From assembly GCA_015075445.1 (NCBI GenBank), contig JABTUJ010000016.1, positions 1 through 64,000 of the forward strand: DNA of 64,000 nucleotides, given 5' to 3'. The notes beneath the pieces were generated by a model. That model saw only the letters and a program-made list of their open reading frames with translations, was not told where the DNA came from and ran no database searches. This stretch comes from Verrucomicrobiales bacterium. Lineage in GTDB: Bacteria; Verrucomicrobiota; Verrucomicrobiia; Limisphaerales; J093. The position numbers and the translations under genes are program-made. Each line of letters begins with the position of its first letter. Position 1 is the first letter of the stretch. Shown piece by piece: positions 44,140 through 52,771 of this stretch.

Positions 44140-47100
44140 TCAATGCCAATCGATCCGGAGGACTCCGTAGTCGCCGAGGGGGAGGAAGATGTGGGGTCCG
44201 TCGATGGCGACGCCGGCCGACAGGTCGGGATAGAGACAGCCGTCCGGGACCGCGGTGGCTTGCCGAATCAGCCGGGCGGGGTCAGTGGCGTCGTAGACGC
44301 TGACTTCCTGGGCGGTGTTGAGGAGCAGGAGGGGAGCCGCATGGAGCAGGCCGTTCGGGTAGCCGGGCTGCTGGGCGAGGCCGACCTGGGTGAGGACGCC
44401 CGGGTCGGTGAGTCGCCACGTTTCGAGGACCGTGGTCTGCCGGGACGACTCGTAGCGGGCGAGGACGAGGTGGTCGTTGATGGCGACGGACTGGGCGGCG
44501 CCGTCGGAGCCGAGTTTCTGGCTGGTGATGAGGGAGGCTTCGACGCCGTCGTAGGCGAGGACATCGAGGAACGGAGTCCAGTCGGTCTGTCCCTGACGGT
44601 CCCAATGGGGTCCTGTGGTGTAGAGGACGGCACCTCCGTGGCTGAGAGCAGCGAGTTGGCCCGGCAGGTTGACAGGAGGGCGGACGGTGGGGACGAAGGG
44701 GTCCGTGAAGTCGAGCACGCTCAGGTAATGACGGCTGACCCACTGGCCGCGGATCTGATCCGGGCTCGCTCCGGGGGGATGCCAGGACTCGATGAAGTCG
44801 GAACGTTGATGGCTCACAAACAGGAGTTCACCCGCCTGATGCACGGTGCTGAAGCCCCAGGCGTCGGCGTCCTCGGCGAGCCGCGTCAGGGAGGCGAACC
44901 GCGGGGCAGCCGGGTCGCGGATGTCGAAAGCAAAGAACTGGCCGCCGGCTCCTCCACCCCACCAGGGCCACAGGCCGCGGGCATCGAGCGCGACACCGCC
45001 CAGCCAGGGCCCGCGCCACCAACCGGAGGCGCCGCCCGCCCAGACCAGCACGCCCGGGCGGGGGGTGAACGCCTGCAAATCACTGAGCCAGCCGCTGTTC
45101 TCGAGCGCGACTTCGGCCGTACCCACGAGGCTCAAGGCGGGGAGAGCGGCGAGGTCGAGCACGGTGAGGAAGAGATTGGGAACGGGAACGGGCGGCTGGT
45201 CGGGGTCTTGTCCGCCTTCCGGGACGGCGAAGAACCAGGAGGTGGCTTGTGACTGGAGCACGTAGAGGTGGCGGCCGCTGCGGGTGGCACCCACGACGTT
45301 TTCGGGCCGGGGCAGGGCCAGACGGGACAGGATGGTTTCGGGATCGGCGGTCGCCACGACGCGGACGGTGGGGGAGGGCTCGTTGGCCCAGGAGAGGCCG
45401 CGCTCGATTTCGACGAGGTGATCGTCGAGGGCGAAGAGCCGGTCCACGGGCCAGGCCAGCTCGGTGGTGTGGGTGACTTCGGGGTGATCCCGGTCGGTGG
45501 CGTCCACCACGAGCAGTTCGCGGCCGGAGAGGGAGAGGATGCGTTCGCCGTGGAGCGTGGCGCGGCGGGGCTGGAGGGCGTGTTCGATGACGCCGCGGGC
45601 GGTGAGGGTATCGGAGGTCAGCTCGATCAACTGCACGCGGGAGGCGTAGCCCTGCTGCGTGTAGCCCTGGTAGGGCACGAGGATGAGGCCGGCGTCCGGG
45701 AGCACGGTGAACGCCTTTTCGTCGTAGTTGGCTTCGCTCCAGGAATGGTCTTCCCCGAGGGGGACCTTCGCGAGGAGGGCCGGCTGGGCGGGGTCGCGCA
45801 CGTCGAAGAGGGAGACGGCGACCTGCCAGTTGGTTTCGGAGGCGATGCCGACGGTGACGAGGCGGTCGCCGAGCGGCTGGATGTAGGTGGACCAGCCGGG
45901 GACCTCGAGTTCGCCCAGCAAGCGCGGGTTGGCCGGGTCGCGAAGGTCCACGATCCAGAGAGGATCGACGCGTTCGAAGGTCACCAGGTAGGCGCGGTCG
46001 CCATCGAACCGGGTGGCAAAGAGCGCTTCGCCCCGCCCGACGCGGATCTCCCCGAGGCGGCGCGGTTGGGCGGCGTCGGCGAGCGAAAAGGTCTCGAGGA
46101 CGCTCACGGTTTCGTCACGGCCGCCCCAGCGCCAGACGTGGGAGATGACGGTGAAAACCTCCCCGTTGAGGTTGAGCTTGAACTTGTCGGCAACGCGGCC
46201 GGCCGGGCGGACGGTGGCGGTGGGGACCATGGTGCCATCCGGCGACGCGATATCGAGGAGGCGGATCTCGGTCTGCCACCAATTATTCGGGACTTGGAGG
46301 CCGACGAAGAGGAACCGGTCGGTGGCGGCGACGACATGCCCGTAGCCGGGATACCAGAAGGTGCTGCGCGCGACGGGGGCCGCCGGGTCGCTCAGGTCGA
46401 AGGACGAGACCTGGGAGCCATACTCCCAAGACTCGCTGGCCGTGCCCCGGCCGTCGTCCGGTTGTGGCGGGAGGCTCACCGCGCGGTAGGTCTGCGAGGC
46501 GACATAGAGGGCGGAGCCGACGAGGCGGCTTTCCTGGATGTGGCCGGGGACCGGCAGCGACCGGAGCAGACGCGGCTGGCCCGCGACGACTTCGAGGAGG
46601 AGGACCTGACTGCCCTGGTCCGGGCCCCAGGTGCAGCCGGCGCGCGCCAGGAGCACCAGGTACCGGTCGCCGAGCACGTACATCTGCTCACCCGCGGCCG
46701 GCAGGGGAAACGTGCCGGTAACCACCGGGTGGTCGGACGTCGTGAGGTCGATGATCTGGAGGCCGCGATACTGGTTGAAGAAGTACAGCGTTTGGCCGCG
46801 GATCACCCAGATATCTGATTCCACGACCTCGCGTGAGGCGGTTCCGCCGCCGCCCGCTTCCGGGGCCGCCGGACCGTTGGCGTCGAGCATCCGCCAAGTG
46901 GTGAAGGGCGACTGGCCGGCGGTGCCTTCGCTGGTCTGGCCGTTGAAGGTGGTGGGGCCGGAGTAATAGGCGGCGGGCAAGGGCTCTTCGGCATCGCCGC
47001 GGACACGCAGCAGCTCCAGGGCGGCCGAGTGAGCGAGCCGGAACACGAGCTCACCACCCTGGCCGTCGAGGCGCTGCACGGCGCGCGGGGTCCAGTTGCC

Positions 47101-47331
47101 GGCGCCGAGGCGCGGGCGGGATTCGAGGGTGACCTTCCGCAAGCCGTCCGGCACCTGGACGGTCACGATGACGTCGTGGGTGTCGAACTGGATCGACGTG
47201 ATGTGAGGCCGCGCCTCGGGGGCGGGATCGGCCTTGGCCGTCCGTCCGCCCAGCGGGGTGGCGAGCAGGACACTGGTAAGGGTCACGAGCCAAAACCAGT
47301 TGCAGCAGCGATTCCTTTTCATAGCCGTCAA
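44140..47331 (-). CDS. Secreted beta-propeller domain protein (1063 aa)
   Basis: A signal peptide (WFWLVTLTSVLLATPLGGRT) leads a very large exported protein. Residues ~190-620 resemble the C-terminal beta-propeller family (PF09826-like): VIRGQTLYFFNQYRGLQIID, GQVSSFDLSDPAAPVARST-type blades, LVTFERVDPLWIVDLRDPAN and FTVLPDAGLILVPYQGYTQQ. Further blade-like units continue to the C-terminus, which ends IFLPLGDYGVLRIDW. It stands alone between two intergenic repeat regions. Such proteins are probably surface or periplasmic; ligand and role are unknown. Confidence 0.8.
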   Translation of the reverse strand: MTAMKRNRCCNWFWLVTLTSVLLATPLGGRTAKADPAPEARPHITSIQFDTHDVIVTVQVPDGLRKVTLESRPRLGAGNWTPRAVQRLDGQGGELVFRLAHSAALELLRVRGDAEEPLPAAYYSGPTTFNGQTSEGTAGQSPFTTWRMLDANGPAAPEAGGGGTASREVVESDIWVIRGQTLYFFNQYRGLQIIDLTTSDHPVVTGTFPLPAAGEQMYVLGDRYLVLLARAGCTWGPDQGSQVLLLEVVAGQPRLLRSLPVPGHIQESRLVGSALYVASQTYRAVSLPPQPDDGRGTASESWEYGSQVSSFDLSDPAAPVARSTFWYPGYGHVVAATDRFLFVGLQVPNNWWQTEIRLLDIASPDGTMVPTATVRPAGRVADKFKLNLNGEVFTVISHVWRWGGRDETVSVLETFSLADAAQPRRLGEIRVGRGEALFATRFDGDRAYLVTFERVDPLWIVDLRDPANPRLLGELEVPGWSTYIQPLGDRLVTVGIASETNWQVAVSLFDVRDPAQPALLAKVPLGEDHSWSEANYDEKAFTVLPDAGLILVPYQGYTQQGYASRVQLIELTSDTLTARGVIEHALQPRRATLHGERILSLSGRELLVVDATDRDHPEVTHTTELAWPVDRLFALDDHLVEIERGLSWANEPSPTVRVVATADPETILSRLALPRPENVVGATRSGRHLYVLQSQATSWFFAVPEGGQDPDQPPVPVPNLFLTVLDLAALPALSLVGTAEVALENSGWLSDLQAFTPRPGVLVWAGGASGWWRGPWLGGVALDARGLWPWWGGGAGGQFFAFDIRDPAAPRFASLTRLAEDADAWGFSTVHQAGELLFVSHQRSDFIESWHPPGASPDQIRGQWVSRHYLSVLDFTDPFVPTVRPPVNLPGQLAALSHGGAVLYTTGPHWDRQGQTDWTPFLDVLAYDGVEASLITSQKLGSDGAAQSVAINDHLVLARYESSRQTTVLETWRLTDPGVLTQVGLAQQPGYPNGLLHAAPLLLLNTAQEVSVYDATDPARLIRQATAVPDGCLYPDLSAGVAIDGPHIFLPLGDYGVLRIDWH

Positions 47332-47818
47332 GTGTCCAGCCGGGTCGCCGGTTCCGGGCGGCGGGTGCCGCCCAGCTCTGAACCGTTTAGACCATTGAAT
47401 CGAAGTGCTGGGAAAGCAAGTGAGTTATTCGCGAGGAGGTGGTGGGGGGCGGTGGGCTGGCCGGTGGGCTGGTTTGGGCCGGTTTCTGGCAGCAGGTGGG
47501 GGACACGAACGCCGGGGTGGGGCGGCGTGGGGGCGATGGGGTGATGGGGAAATGTGCCCGGGTTGACCGGCTGCGCGTGCGGCGGCATGCTCCGGTCGCC
47601 AGGCGTCGCCGGCTTGCGCCGGGAGCGGGGTGAGCCTCCTGACGTCGGCTCCTACGGGGCGGACGGGCGAGGTAGGAGTCGAGGTGACGAGACTCGGCCT
47701 CAGAGTGAGCCTCCTGACGTCGGCTCCTACGGGGCGCGAAGTAGGAGTCGAGGTGACGAGACTCGGCCTCAGGGTGAGCCTCCTGACGTCGGCTCCTACG
47801 GGGGGTGGGTGAGGGAAG
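47332..47818. other. Intergenic region upstream of uvrC, no gene seen
   Basis: About 490 bp between divergent genes. The half nearest uvrC is filled by a tandem palindromic repeat (47631-47802). The other half is GC-rich with no motif recognised; promoters for both flanking genes should lie here. Confidence 0.6.
47631..47802. repeat. Tandem 69-75-bp palindromic repeat, 2.3 copies
   Basis: The unit starts TGAGCCTCCTGACGTCGGCT and continues CCTACGGGG..., then GTAGGAGTCGAGGTGACGAG and ACTCGGCCTCAG. Copies begin at 47631, 47706 and 47775 (the last partial). The two halves of a unit are imperfect inverted repeats of each other (GTAGGAG(T/C)CGA...), so each unit can fold into a long stem. There are no unique spacers, so it is not a CRISPR array. 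Confidence 0.9.
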
Positions 47819-49525
47819 ATGTCGGTTAGCGAGCACATACGCAGCAAGCTGTCGCAGGTGTCCCACCGGCCGGGCGTGTACCTGATGAAGGACCGGTTCG
47901 GGACGGTGATCTACGTGGGGAAGGCGCGCGATCTGCGGCGGCGGGTGAGCCAGTATTTCCAGCCGTCGCGACGCCGGGGGTGGGACCTGAAGTTCCGGGC
48001 CTTGGTCGAGGCGATTCACGATTTCGACGTGCATATCGTGAAGAGCGACGCGGAGTCGGTACTGCTCGAAGGGCGCCTGATCAAGGAGTTCCGCCCGCGA
48101 TACAACATCAGCTTCCGGGACGACAAGCGGTTCCTGCTGGTGAAGGTGAACCTGAACGATCCGATCCCGCGGTTCACGCTCGCGCGGCTTGAGACCGACG
48201 ACGGCGCGCGCTATTTCGGGCCTTTTGCGAGCGGGGGTTCGGCGCGGCGGACGCTGGCCCTGATCCGACACCGGTTCAACCTGCGGGGCTGTCGGCCGCT
48301 GACCCCGACCGAAGCCGACTACCGGCACTGTCTCTACGCCCACCTCAAGGTGTGTACGGCGCCGTGCATCGGGAATGTGACCCTCGAGCAATACCGGATG
48401 CAGGTGCACGCGGCGGTGGATTTCCTCGCGGGCCAGTGCGGGGAGATGGCCGCGGAACTCGAGGCGCGCATGAAGGCGGCGGCGGCCGCCCTGGATTTCG
48501 AACAGGCCGCGCGGCTCCGCGATCTGCTGGCGGACCTGCAACGGACGACGCAGCGCACCGCCAAGTTCGAGCGGGTCCCGTACACGCTGCCGGTGACCCT
48601 GGATCCGGAGGGCGAACTGGAGGCGTTGGCCACCGCCCTCGGACTGCCGCGTCCGCCGGATCGCATCGAGGGCTTCGACATTTCGAACATCAGCGGCACG
48701 TTCAAGGTTTCCAGCCTGGTGAGTTTCTGGCGGGGCCGACCGGACCGGGCGAACTATCGCCGTTACCGGATCAAGTCGGTGGCTGGCCAGGATGACTGTG
48801 CGTGCGTGGCCGAGACGATTCAGCGGCGGTACCGCCGGTTGTTGGCTGACCTGGCGGGGTGCGAGGGGCCGTCGGCGCCCCGGAGCAACGGGGCGAAAGC
48901 GGGGGCCGCCGAAGGGGGGGCGGCGAGTCCGGGGGATCTCCAGCGCGCCGTGGACGATGTGAGCGCCCGGTTTCAAGGTCGCCGGCGCCAACCCGACGAG
49001 GATGCGGCGGCCCTCAAGCCGGGACCGGCGCGGGCCGGTTTGCCAGACCTGATCCTGATTGACGGCGGGAAAGGCCAGTTGAACGCCGCCTGTGCGGAGC
49101 TGGCGCGGTTGGGATTGACGGAGGTCCCGGTGATCGGGTTGGCCAAGGAATACGAGGAGATTTACCGGCCGGGCGGCGGCGAACCCTTGCGGCTGGGGTT
49201 GGACCATCCGGCGGTCAAACTGCTCCAGCGGGTGCGCGATGAATCGCATCGCGTCGCCAACAGCTTCAACGCGCAGCTCCGGCTGCGACGCATCAGCGAG
49301 AGTCTGCTGGATGAGTTTCCCGGGATCGGGGGGACGCGCAAGGCGGCGCTGCTGAAGCGGTTCGGTTCGGTGCAACGTCTCAAACTGGCGACGGTCGAGC
49401 AGATTGCCGAGGTGCCGGGTTTTGGGGGTGAGATGGCGGGGAAGCTGCGGGCGTTTCTCGAGGCGCGGTCGCGCCCGGGGGGAGCTGCGGCCTCAGCGCA
49501 GTCCGCCGACGCGCCGACACCCTGA
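47819..49525 (+). CDS. uvrC: UvrABC excinuclease subunit C
   Basis: A 568-aa nucleotide-excision-repair endonuclease that makes both incisions flanking a lesion. The N-terminal GIY-YIG nuclease reads PGVYLMKDRFGTVIYVGKAR and DLRRRVSQYF. CLYAHLKVCTAPCIG is the conserved Cys-containing region. The UVR motif is AAALDFEQAARLRDLLADLQ. The RNase H-like 5' nuclease has IEGFDISNISG and LPDLILIDGGKGQLNAA with its aspartates. The C-terminal double helix-hairpin-helix reads PGIGGTRKAALLKRFGSVQR and AEVPGFGGEMAGKLRAFL. A Gly/Ala/Pro-rich insert of ~50 residues precedes the RNase H motif. The length is slightly short of 600 but no motif is missing. Confidence 0.96.
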   Translation: MSVSEHIRSKLSQVSHRPGVYLMKDRFGTVIYVGKARDLRRRVSQYFQPSRRRGWDLKFRALVEAIHDFDVHIVKSDAESVLLEGRLIKEFRPRYNISFRDDKRFLLVKVNLNDPIPRFTLARLETDDGARYFGPFASGGSARRTLALIRHRFNLRGCRPLTPTEADYRHCLYAHLKVCTAPCIGNVTLEQYRMQVHAAVDFLAGQCGEMAAELEARMKAAAAALDFEQAARLRDLLADLQRTTQRTAKFERVPYTLPVTLDPEGELEALATALGLPRPPDRIEGFDISNISGTFKVSSLVSFWRGRPDRANYRRYRIKSVAGQDDCACVAETIQRRYRRLLADLAGCEGPSAPRSNGAKAGAAEGGAASPGDLQRAVDDVSARFQGRRRQPDEDAAALKPGPARAGLPDLILIDGGKGQLNAACAELARLGLTEVPVIGLAKEYEEIYRPGGGEPLRLGLDHPAVKLLQRVRDESHRVANSFNAQLRLRRISESLLDEFPGIGGTRKAALLKRFGSVQRLKLATVEQIAEVPGFGGEMAGKLRAFLEARSRPGGAAASAQSADAPTP

Positions 49526-49658
49526 ACGGATGAACGAAAAGCGCCGTTGGAAGTCGGCGCACTCCAAACGCTTCGCGCGTACCGGGCGGGGGGAGGGATT
49601 TGCGGTCGCGTCTGGACCCGTGGGGGCGGTTCACCGCCGCGTTCGAGGGAAACAAAAA

Positions 49659-49683
49659 GGCCGGCCTGCAAGGCAGGCCGGCC
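49659..49683 (-). terminator. Rho-independent terminator of PEP-CTERM gene 1
   Basis: A perfect 11-bp stem (GGCCGGCCTGC/GCAGGCCGGCC) with a 3-nt loop. Read on the minus strand it is followed by TTTTTG. It lies 31 bp past the stop of the gene ending at 49715, and may also act on the tail of uvrC transcripts. Confidence 0.88.
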
Positions 49684-49714
49684 GGTGAAGGGGAACTGGG
49701 GGGAGGAACCCCGA

Positions 49715-50347
49715 TCAGGAGCGCAGGCGGCGGTAGGCGGCGAACCCGGCCAGGCCGAGCGCGAACAGGCCGACGTAAGTGGTCGGTTCCGGAATGGGAA
49801 CCAGCGCGATCACTTCCTCGGTGGTGGTCCCCACCGCGGTGACGGTCCGCAGCGTCCAGGAATCGAAGGGCGTTTGGACGGCATGCCAGGAGCTGATCTG
49901 CGTTTCGAGGACTGGGCTAAGGCTCCAGAAGAAGGAGATCGCCGAGCCGGCATTGACGCCCAAGCCCGAGAGCGCGCCCGTTCCGGCGGCCTGGTCCACG
50001 GTGACGGGGCCTGCCGAGGGCACGGGGACGCCGAGCGCAATCAGCGGGACGCCGTCGGGTGTTTGGTCGATGTTGGCGATGCGATACCAGAAGGTAAGCG
50101 CTGAAGGGCCGAAGCTGTTACCGACGGTGACGGCCGAGTCGATTTGGGCGGTGAAGTTCCCGGCGTCATCCGGAGTTGCGGCCGAGCTGTAGAACTGAAT
50201 GGGATCGCCCGAAGGTCCGGCCGGCAGGGTGGCCGGCATGGCCCCGGGGGCGTCTCCTGGGTTCAACAGGAGCGCGGCGCTGACGGCGGCCGGGGCGCCG
50301 AGGGCCCACGCGATCCCGAAGACGGTGCTACGTGATGGTACTTTCAT
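49715..50347 (-). CDS. PEP-CTERM sorting-domain protein, copy 1
   Basis: A 210-aa exported protein. After a short signal peptide (VFGIAWALGAPAAVSA) comes a beta-rich body with LLLNPGDAPGAMPATLPAGP, NFTAQIDSAVTVGNSFGPSA and LTFWYRIANIDQTPDG. The C-terminus is a PEP-CTERM tripartite signal: PIPEPTTYVGLFALGLAGFA followed by AYRRLRS. Such proteins are processed by exosortase and delivered to the cell surface or extracellular matrix; no exosortase gene is in the window. It is a close paralogue of the next two genes. Confidence 0.93.
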   Translation of the reverse strand: MKVPSRSTVFGIAWALGAPAAVSAALLLNPGDAPGAMPATLPAGPSGDPIQFYSSAATPDDAGNFTAQIDSAVTVGNSFGPSALTFWYRIANIDQTPDGVPLIALGVPVPSAGPVTVDQAAGTGALSGLGVNAGSAISFFWSLSPVLETQISSWHAVQTPFDSWTLRTVTAVGTTTEEVIALVPIPEPTTYVGLFALGLAGFAAYRRLRS

Positions 50348-50662
50348 GGTGCTTGCGTACTTTGTCTGCTCTGCTTGTTTGACTCCGCGGTTCTCGGAAC
50401 CGTGCGCGGCCAGATTACTGCGGATCTGCCGGATGTCAAGGGACCGGAATCACTTGGCCCTGTGGGTTCAAGCAAGACACCGAATGCGTACGATCCGGGT
50501 GCGCTATGGGATCGGTGGTCGGAGCGGCATGCGCGGCGTTGGCTAGAGGGGCCGCTCAAACCCGCGGGCAAGCGCAGCGGGCGGGGCGAGGGGTAAAGCA
50601 AACGGCCGGTCTGCGGGGCAGACCGGCCGTTGCGGAGGGGATGAGTCCGGTACGGGACCGGC
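50348..50662. other. Spacer between PEP-CTERM copies 1 and 2
   Basis: About 315 bp holding the promoter and leader region of copy 1 and, near the copy 2 end, its terminator at 50601-50631. No gene is seen. Confidence 0.6.
50601..50631 (-). terminator. Rho-independent terminator of PEP-CTERM gene 2
   Basis: A perfect 14-bp stem (AACGGCCGGTCTGC/GCAGACCGGCCGTT) with a 3-nt loop, 32 bp past the stop at 50663. The minus strand continues GTTTGCTTTA. Confidence 0.85.
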
Positions 50663-51310
50663 TCAGCCGCGGAGGCGGCGGTAGGCCGCGAAACCGGCGA
50701 GACCGAGGGCGAAGATCCCGGCGTAGGTGCTGGGCTCGGGCACGGCGGGAATGAGCGCGGCGACGTCCTCCGACGTGCCAGCGATGACGCCGACGGACTT
50801 CAGGACCCAGTTACTGAACGGGGTTTCGATCGACTGCCAGGCGCTGATCTGATTTTCCATGACGGGGTTCGTCGTCCAGTAGAAGGAGATCGAACCGCCG
50901 GTGTTCATGGCGAGGCCGGACAGGTTGCCCGAGCCGCTCAACTGATCCAGGTACACCGAGGCGGACCCCGGCAGCGGCACGCCCAGCGAGAAGATCGCGG
51001 CCCCGTTCGGGGTCTGATCCACGTTCATGATCCGATACCAGAACGTCAGCGCATTCCCGCCGAAGGTGTTGCCCTTCGTGACGGCGGAGTCCAACTGGGC
51101 CGTGAAGTTGCCGGGCGGGGGCGTATCGGGGGTGGGGGCCGAGCTGTAGAACACCACACTGCCACCTCCCGGTCCGCTGCCGAGCGAAGCCGGCATGGCC
51201 CCGGCGGGACCGCCGGGGGTCAACAACATCGCGGCGCTGACAGTGGCTGGCGCACAGATCGCCAACGCGATACCCATCCCTAATGCCCTAGTGGGCGTTG
51301 GTAGTTTCAT
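50663..51310 (-). CDS. PEP-CTERM sorting-domain protein, copy 2
   Basis: 215 aa when started at MKLPTPTRALGMGIAL (51310), which matches the starts of both paralogues; an upstream ATG at 51388 would add 26 residues without similarity. The body repeats the family blocks (LLTPGGPAGAMPASLGSGPG, NFTAQLDSAVTKGNTFGGNA, LTFWYRIMNVDQTPNG, GGSISFYWTTNPVMENQISA). The C-terminal sorting signal is PAVPEPSTYAGIFALGLAGF followed by AAYRRLRG. It is a product of local gene duplication. Confidence 0.93.
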   Translation of the reverse strand: MKLPTPTRALGMGIALAICAPATVSAAMLLTPGGPAGAMPASLGSGPGGGSVVFYSSAPTPDTPPPGNFTAQLDSAVTKGNTFGGNALTFWYRIMNVDQTPNGAAIFSLGVPLPGSASVYLDQLSGSGNLSGLAMNTGGSISFYWTTNPVMENQISAWQSIETPFSNWVLKSVGVIAGTSEDVAALIPAVPEPSTYAGIFALGLAGFAAYRRLRG

Positions 51311-51454
51311 AGTGCTTTTCTGTCCCTTGGTAAGGACCCTTTCTCGACTGTGCGAGGGGGACTGTAAAAGGAGAGGAAACACTGTCAAAGAAAATCCCCG
51401 GTAAGAGAGTAACTCGGTTAGCTAGTTTGCCCTGCGTAGCGGTCCCCAAGAAGA

Positions 51455-51485
51455 CGGCCGGTCCACTGTGACAGCGGACCGGCCG
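51455..51485 (-). terminator. Rho-independent-like terminator of PEP-CTERM gene 3
   Basis: A 10-bp stem (CGGCCGGTCC/GGACCGGCCG) around an 11-nt loop that itself contains a CTGT/ACAG pair. It lies 36 bp past the stop at 51521. The minus strand continues TCTTCTTGG, a weak pyrimidine tract. Confidence 0.78.
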
Positions 51486-51520
51486 ATGACAGGACTCTTG
51501 GCTGTGCGTGCGCGCGGGGC

Positions 51521-52159
51521 TCAGGCGCGGAAGCGGCGGAAGGCCGCGAAGCCGGCGAGGCCCAGGGCGACGAGCCCGGCGTACGTCGACGGCTCAGGGA
51601 TCGGCACCAGGGCCGGGACATCCTCGGCCGTGCCGTCGATGACGCCGACGGTCTTCAGCACATAGGAGGTGAACGGGGTCTCGATGGCCTGCCAGGAACT
51701 GACAAAGCCTTCCTTGATCGGATTCTGGCTCCAGAAGAAGGAGATGGCGCCGCCGGTGTTCATGCCGAGCGCGGAGAGGACGCCGGTGCCGGCGGCCTGG
51801 TCAACTCGGACGGGGCCCGGCTGCCACATGGGCACGCCGAGCGAGACGATGTCGAGACCGTCGGGCGTCTGGTCGCTGTTGAACACGCGATACCAGAACG
51901 TCATGGCCCCCGCGCCGTAGCTGTTGCCCACGGTAACGGCGGAGTCCACCTGGGCAGTGAACATGCTGGGCGGCGGCGTATCCGGCGTGGGAGCCGAACT
52001 GTGGTAGGCGATCGCGGCACCGCCCGGACCGGCCGGCAGCGCGAACGGCATGACTCCCGCGGGATCACCGGGGTTCAGCAACAGACTGGCGTTGAGGGTT
52101 ACTGACGCACCCATCGCCAGTGCGATCCCAAAGGCCTTAGCAGGCATTGGTACTTTCAT
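51521..52159 (-). CDS. PEP-CTERM sorting-domain protein, copy 3
   Basis: A 212-aa paralogue of copies 1 and 2. The signal region is MPAKAFGIALAMGASVTLNA. The body has LLLNPGDPAGVMPFALPAGP, MFTAQVDSAVTVGNSYGAGA and MTFWYRVFNSDQTPDGLDI. The sorting signal is PIPEPSTYAGLVALGLAGFA with the basic end AFRRFRA. Shared gene length, a shared PDTPPP segment with copy 2 and individual terminators indicate tandem duplication, with each gene separately transcribed. The function is unknown. Confidence 0.93.
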   Translation of the reverse strand: MKVPMPAKAFGIALAMGASVTLNASLLLNPGDPAGVMPFALPAGPGGAAIAYHSSAPTPDTPPPSMFTAQVDSAVTVGNSYGAGAMTFWYRVFNSDQTPDGLDIVSLGVPMWQPGPVRVDQAAGTGVLSALGMNTGGAISFFWSQNPIKEGFVSSWQAIETPFTSYVLKTVGVIDGTAEDVPALVPIPEPSTYAGLVALGLAGFAAFRRFRA

Positions 52160-52381
52160 GGTACTTCCTTGCTCCTTGTTTAGTCACTCCTTACAGACTG
52201 TGCGCAGGCAGACTAGCTCAGCCAGGACAAGTGTCAAGAGGTATTTTCCTGAAAGTGAGCGTGTCCGGCGAAAGGAGAGGACCAGGGAAGGATAGTGATC
52301 CCTGCAAGTGAGACGGCGTAAGGAGAGTGCAGAGTGGATATGAGAGATAGCACGTAAGAAGTGTCAGGTAGCCGCTTCCCG

Positions 52382-52447
52382 TGAACCGCCCGGTGAGAGC
52401 ACCGGGCCTACCACCTGTAGGCCGGGTCGCCCGACCCGGCGGGGAGG
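52382..52447. repeat. Palindromic repeat, inverted partner of 22433-22500
   Basis: It contains GCCCGGTGAGAGCACCGGGC and GCCGGGTCGCCCGACCCGGC, two adjacent palindromes separated by CTACCACCTGTAG. Aligned to the reverse complement of the copy upstream of dnaE2 it differs at only a few positions. Confidence 0.85.
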
Positions 52448-52494
52448 GTTCCCGGCCCCTGAGCCGATCCAAGAGAACTGCGTCCTTTCTCCCA

Positions 52495-52565
52495 TCCCCG
52501 ATGTTCGTAATCGGTGGACGAACTCCCCGTCTGGGAGGCTCCGCCGATTGCGAACATCGGGGATG
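52495..52565. repeat. Stem-loop repeat related to 17531-17590
   Basis: CCCGATGTTCGTAATCGGTG on the left pairs with the right arm CCGCCGATTGCGAACATCGG across a loop of about 25 bases. The TTCGTAATCGG arm is shared with the first copy. Confidence 0.8.
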
Positions 52566-52771
52566 GGCTGAGGGAGGCGCTCCAAGAACCGGTGGTGCGG
52601 GCGTGTCGCCTGCACCCTCCGTGGTTGAAGGTTCCCGAGCAGGTCCGCGAGAAACAGAACGCGTCCCATGACCGTGCCCCGGCCGGTGGGGCGAGGCGAG
52701 GCCCCGGGGGATTGCCAACCCGCGCCCGGCGGGCGCCGCGGGCGGGCGCGAAGCGGGCGGCGTGTGCTTGG

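Larger units (their letters stand above)
52160..52771. other. Intergenic region with two dispersed palindromic repeats
   Basis: About 610 bp between the PEP-CTERM cluster and the chemoreceptor gene. 52382-52447 is the inverted partner of 22433-22500. 52495-52565 is a stem-loop related to 17531-17590. 52626-52668 is an inverted copy of the CGGACCTGC segment seen at 22394 and 35364. No gene is seen. Confidence 0.75.

Noticed and set aside
47631..47802. Possible CRISPR array
   Set aside because: The repeat units are contiguous palindromic units without unique spacers of constant length, and no cas gene is nearby.
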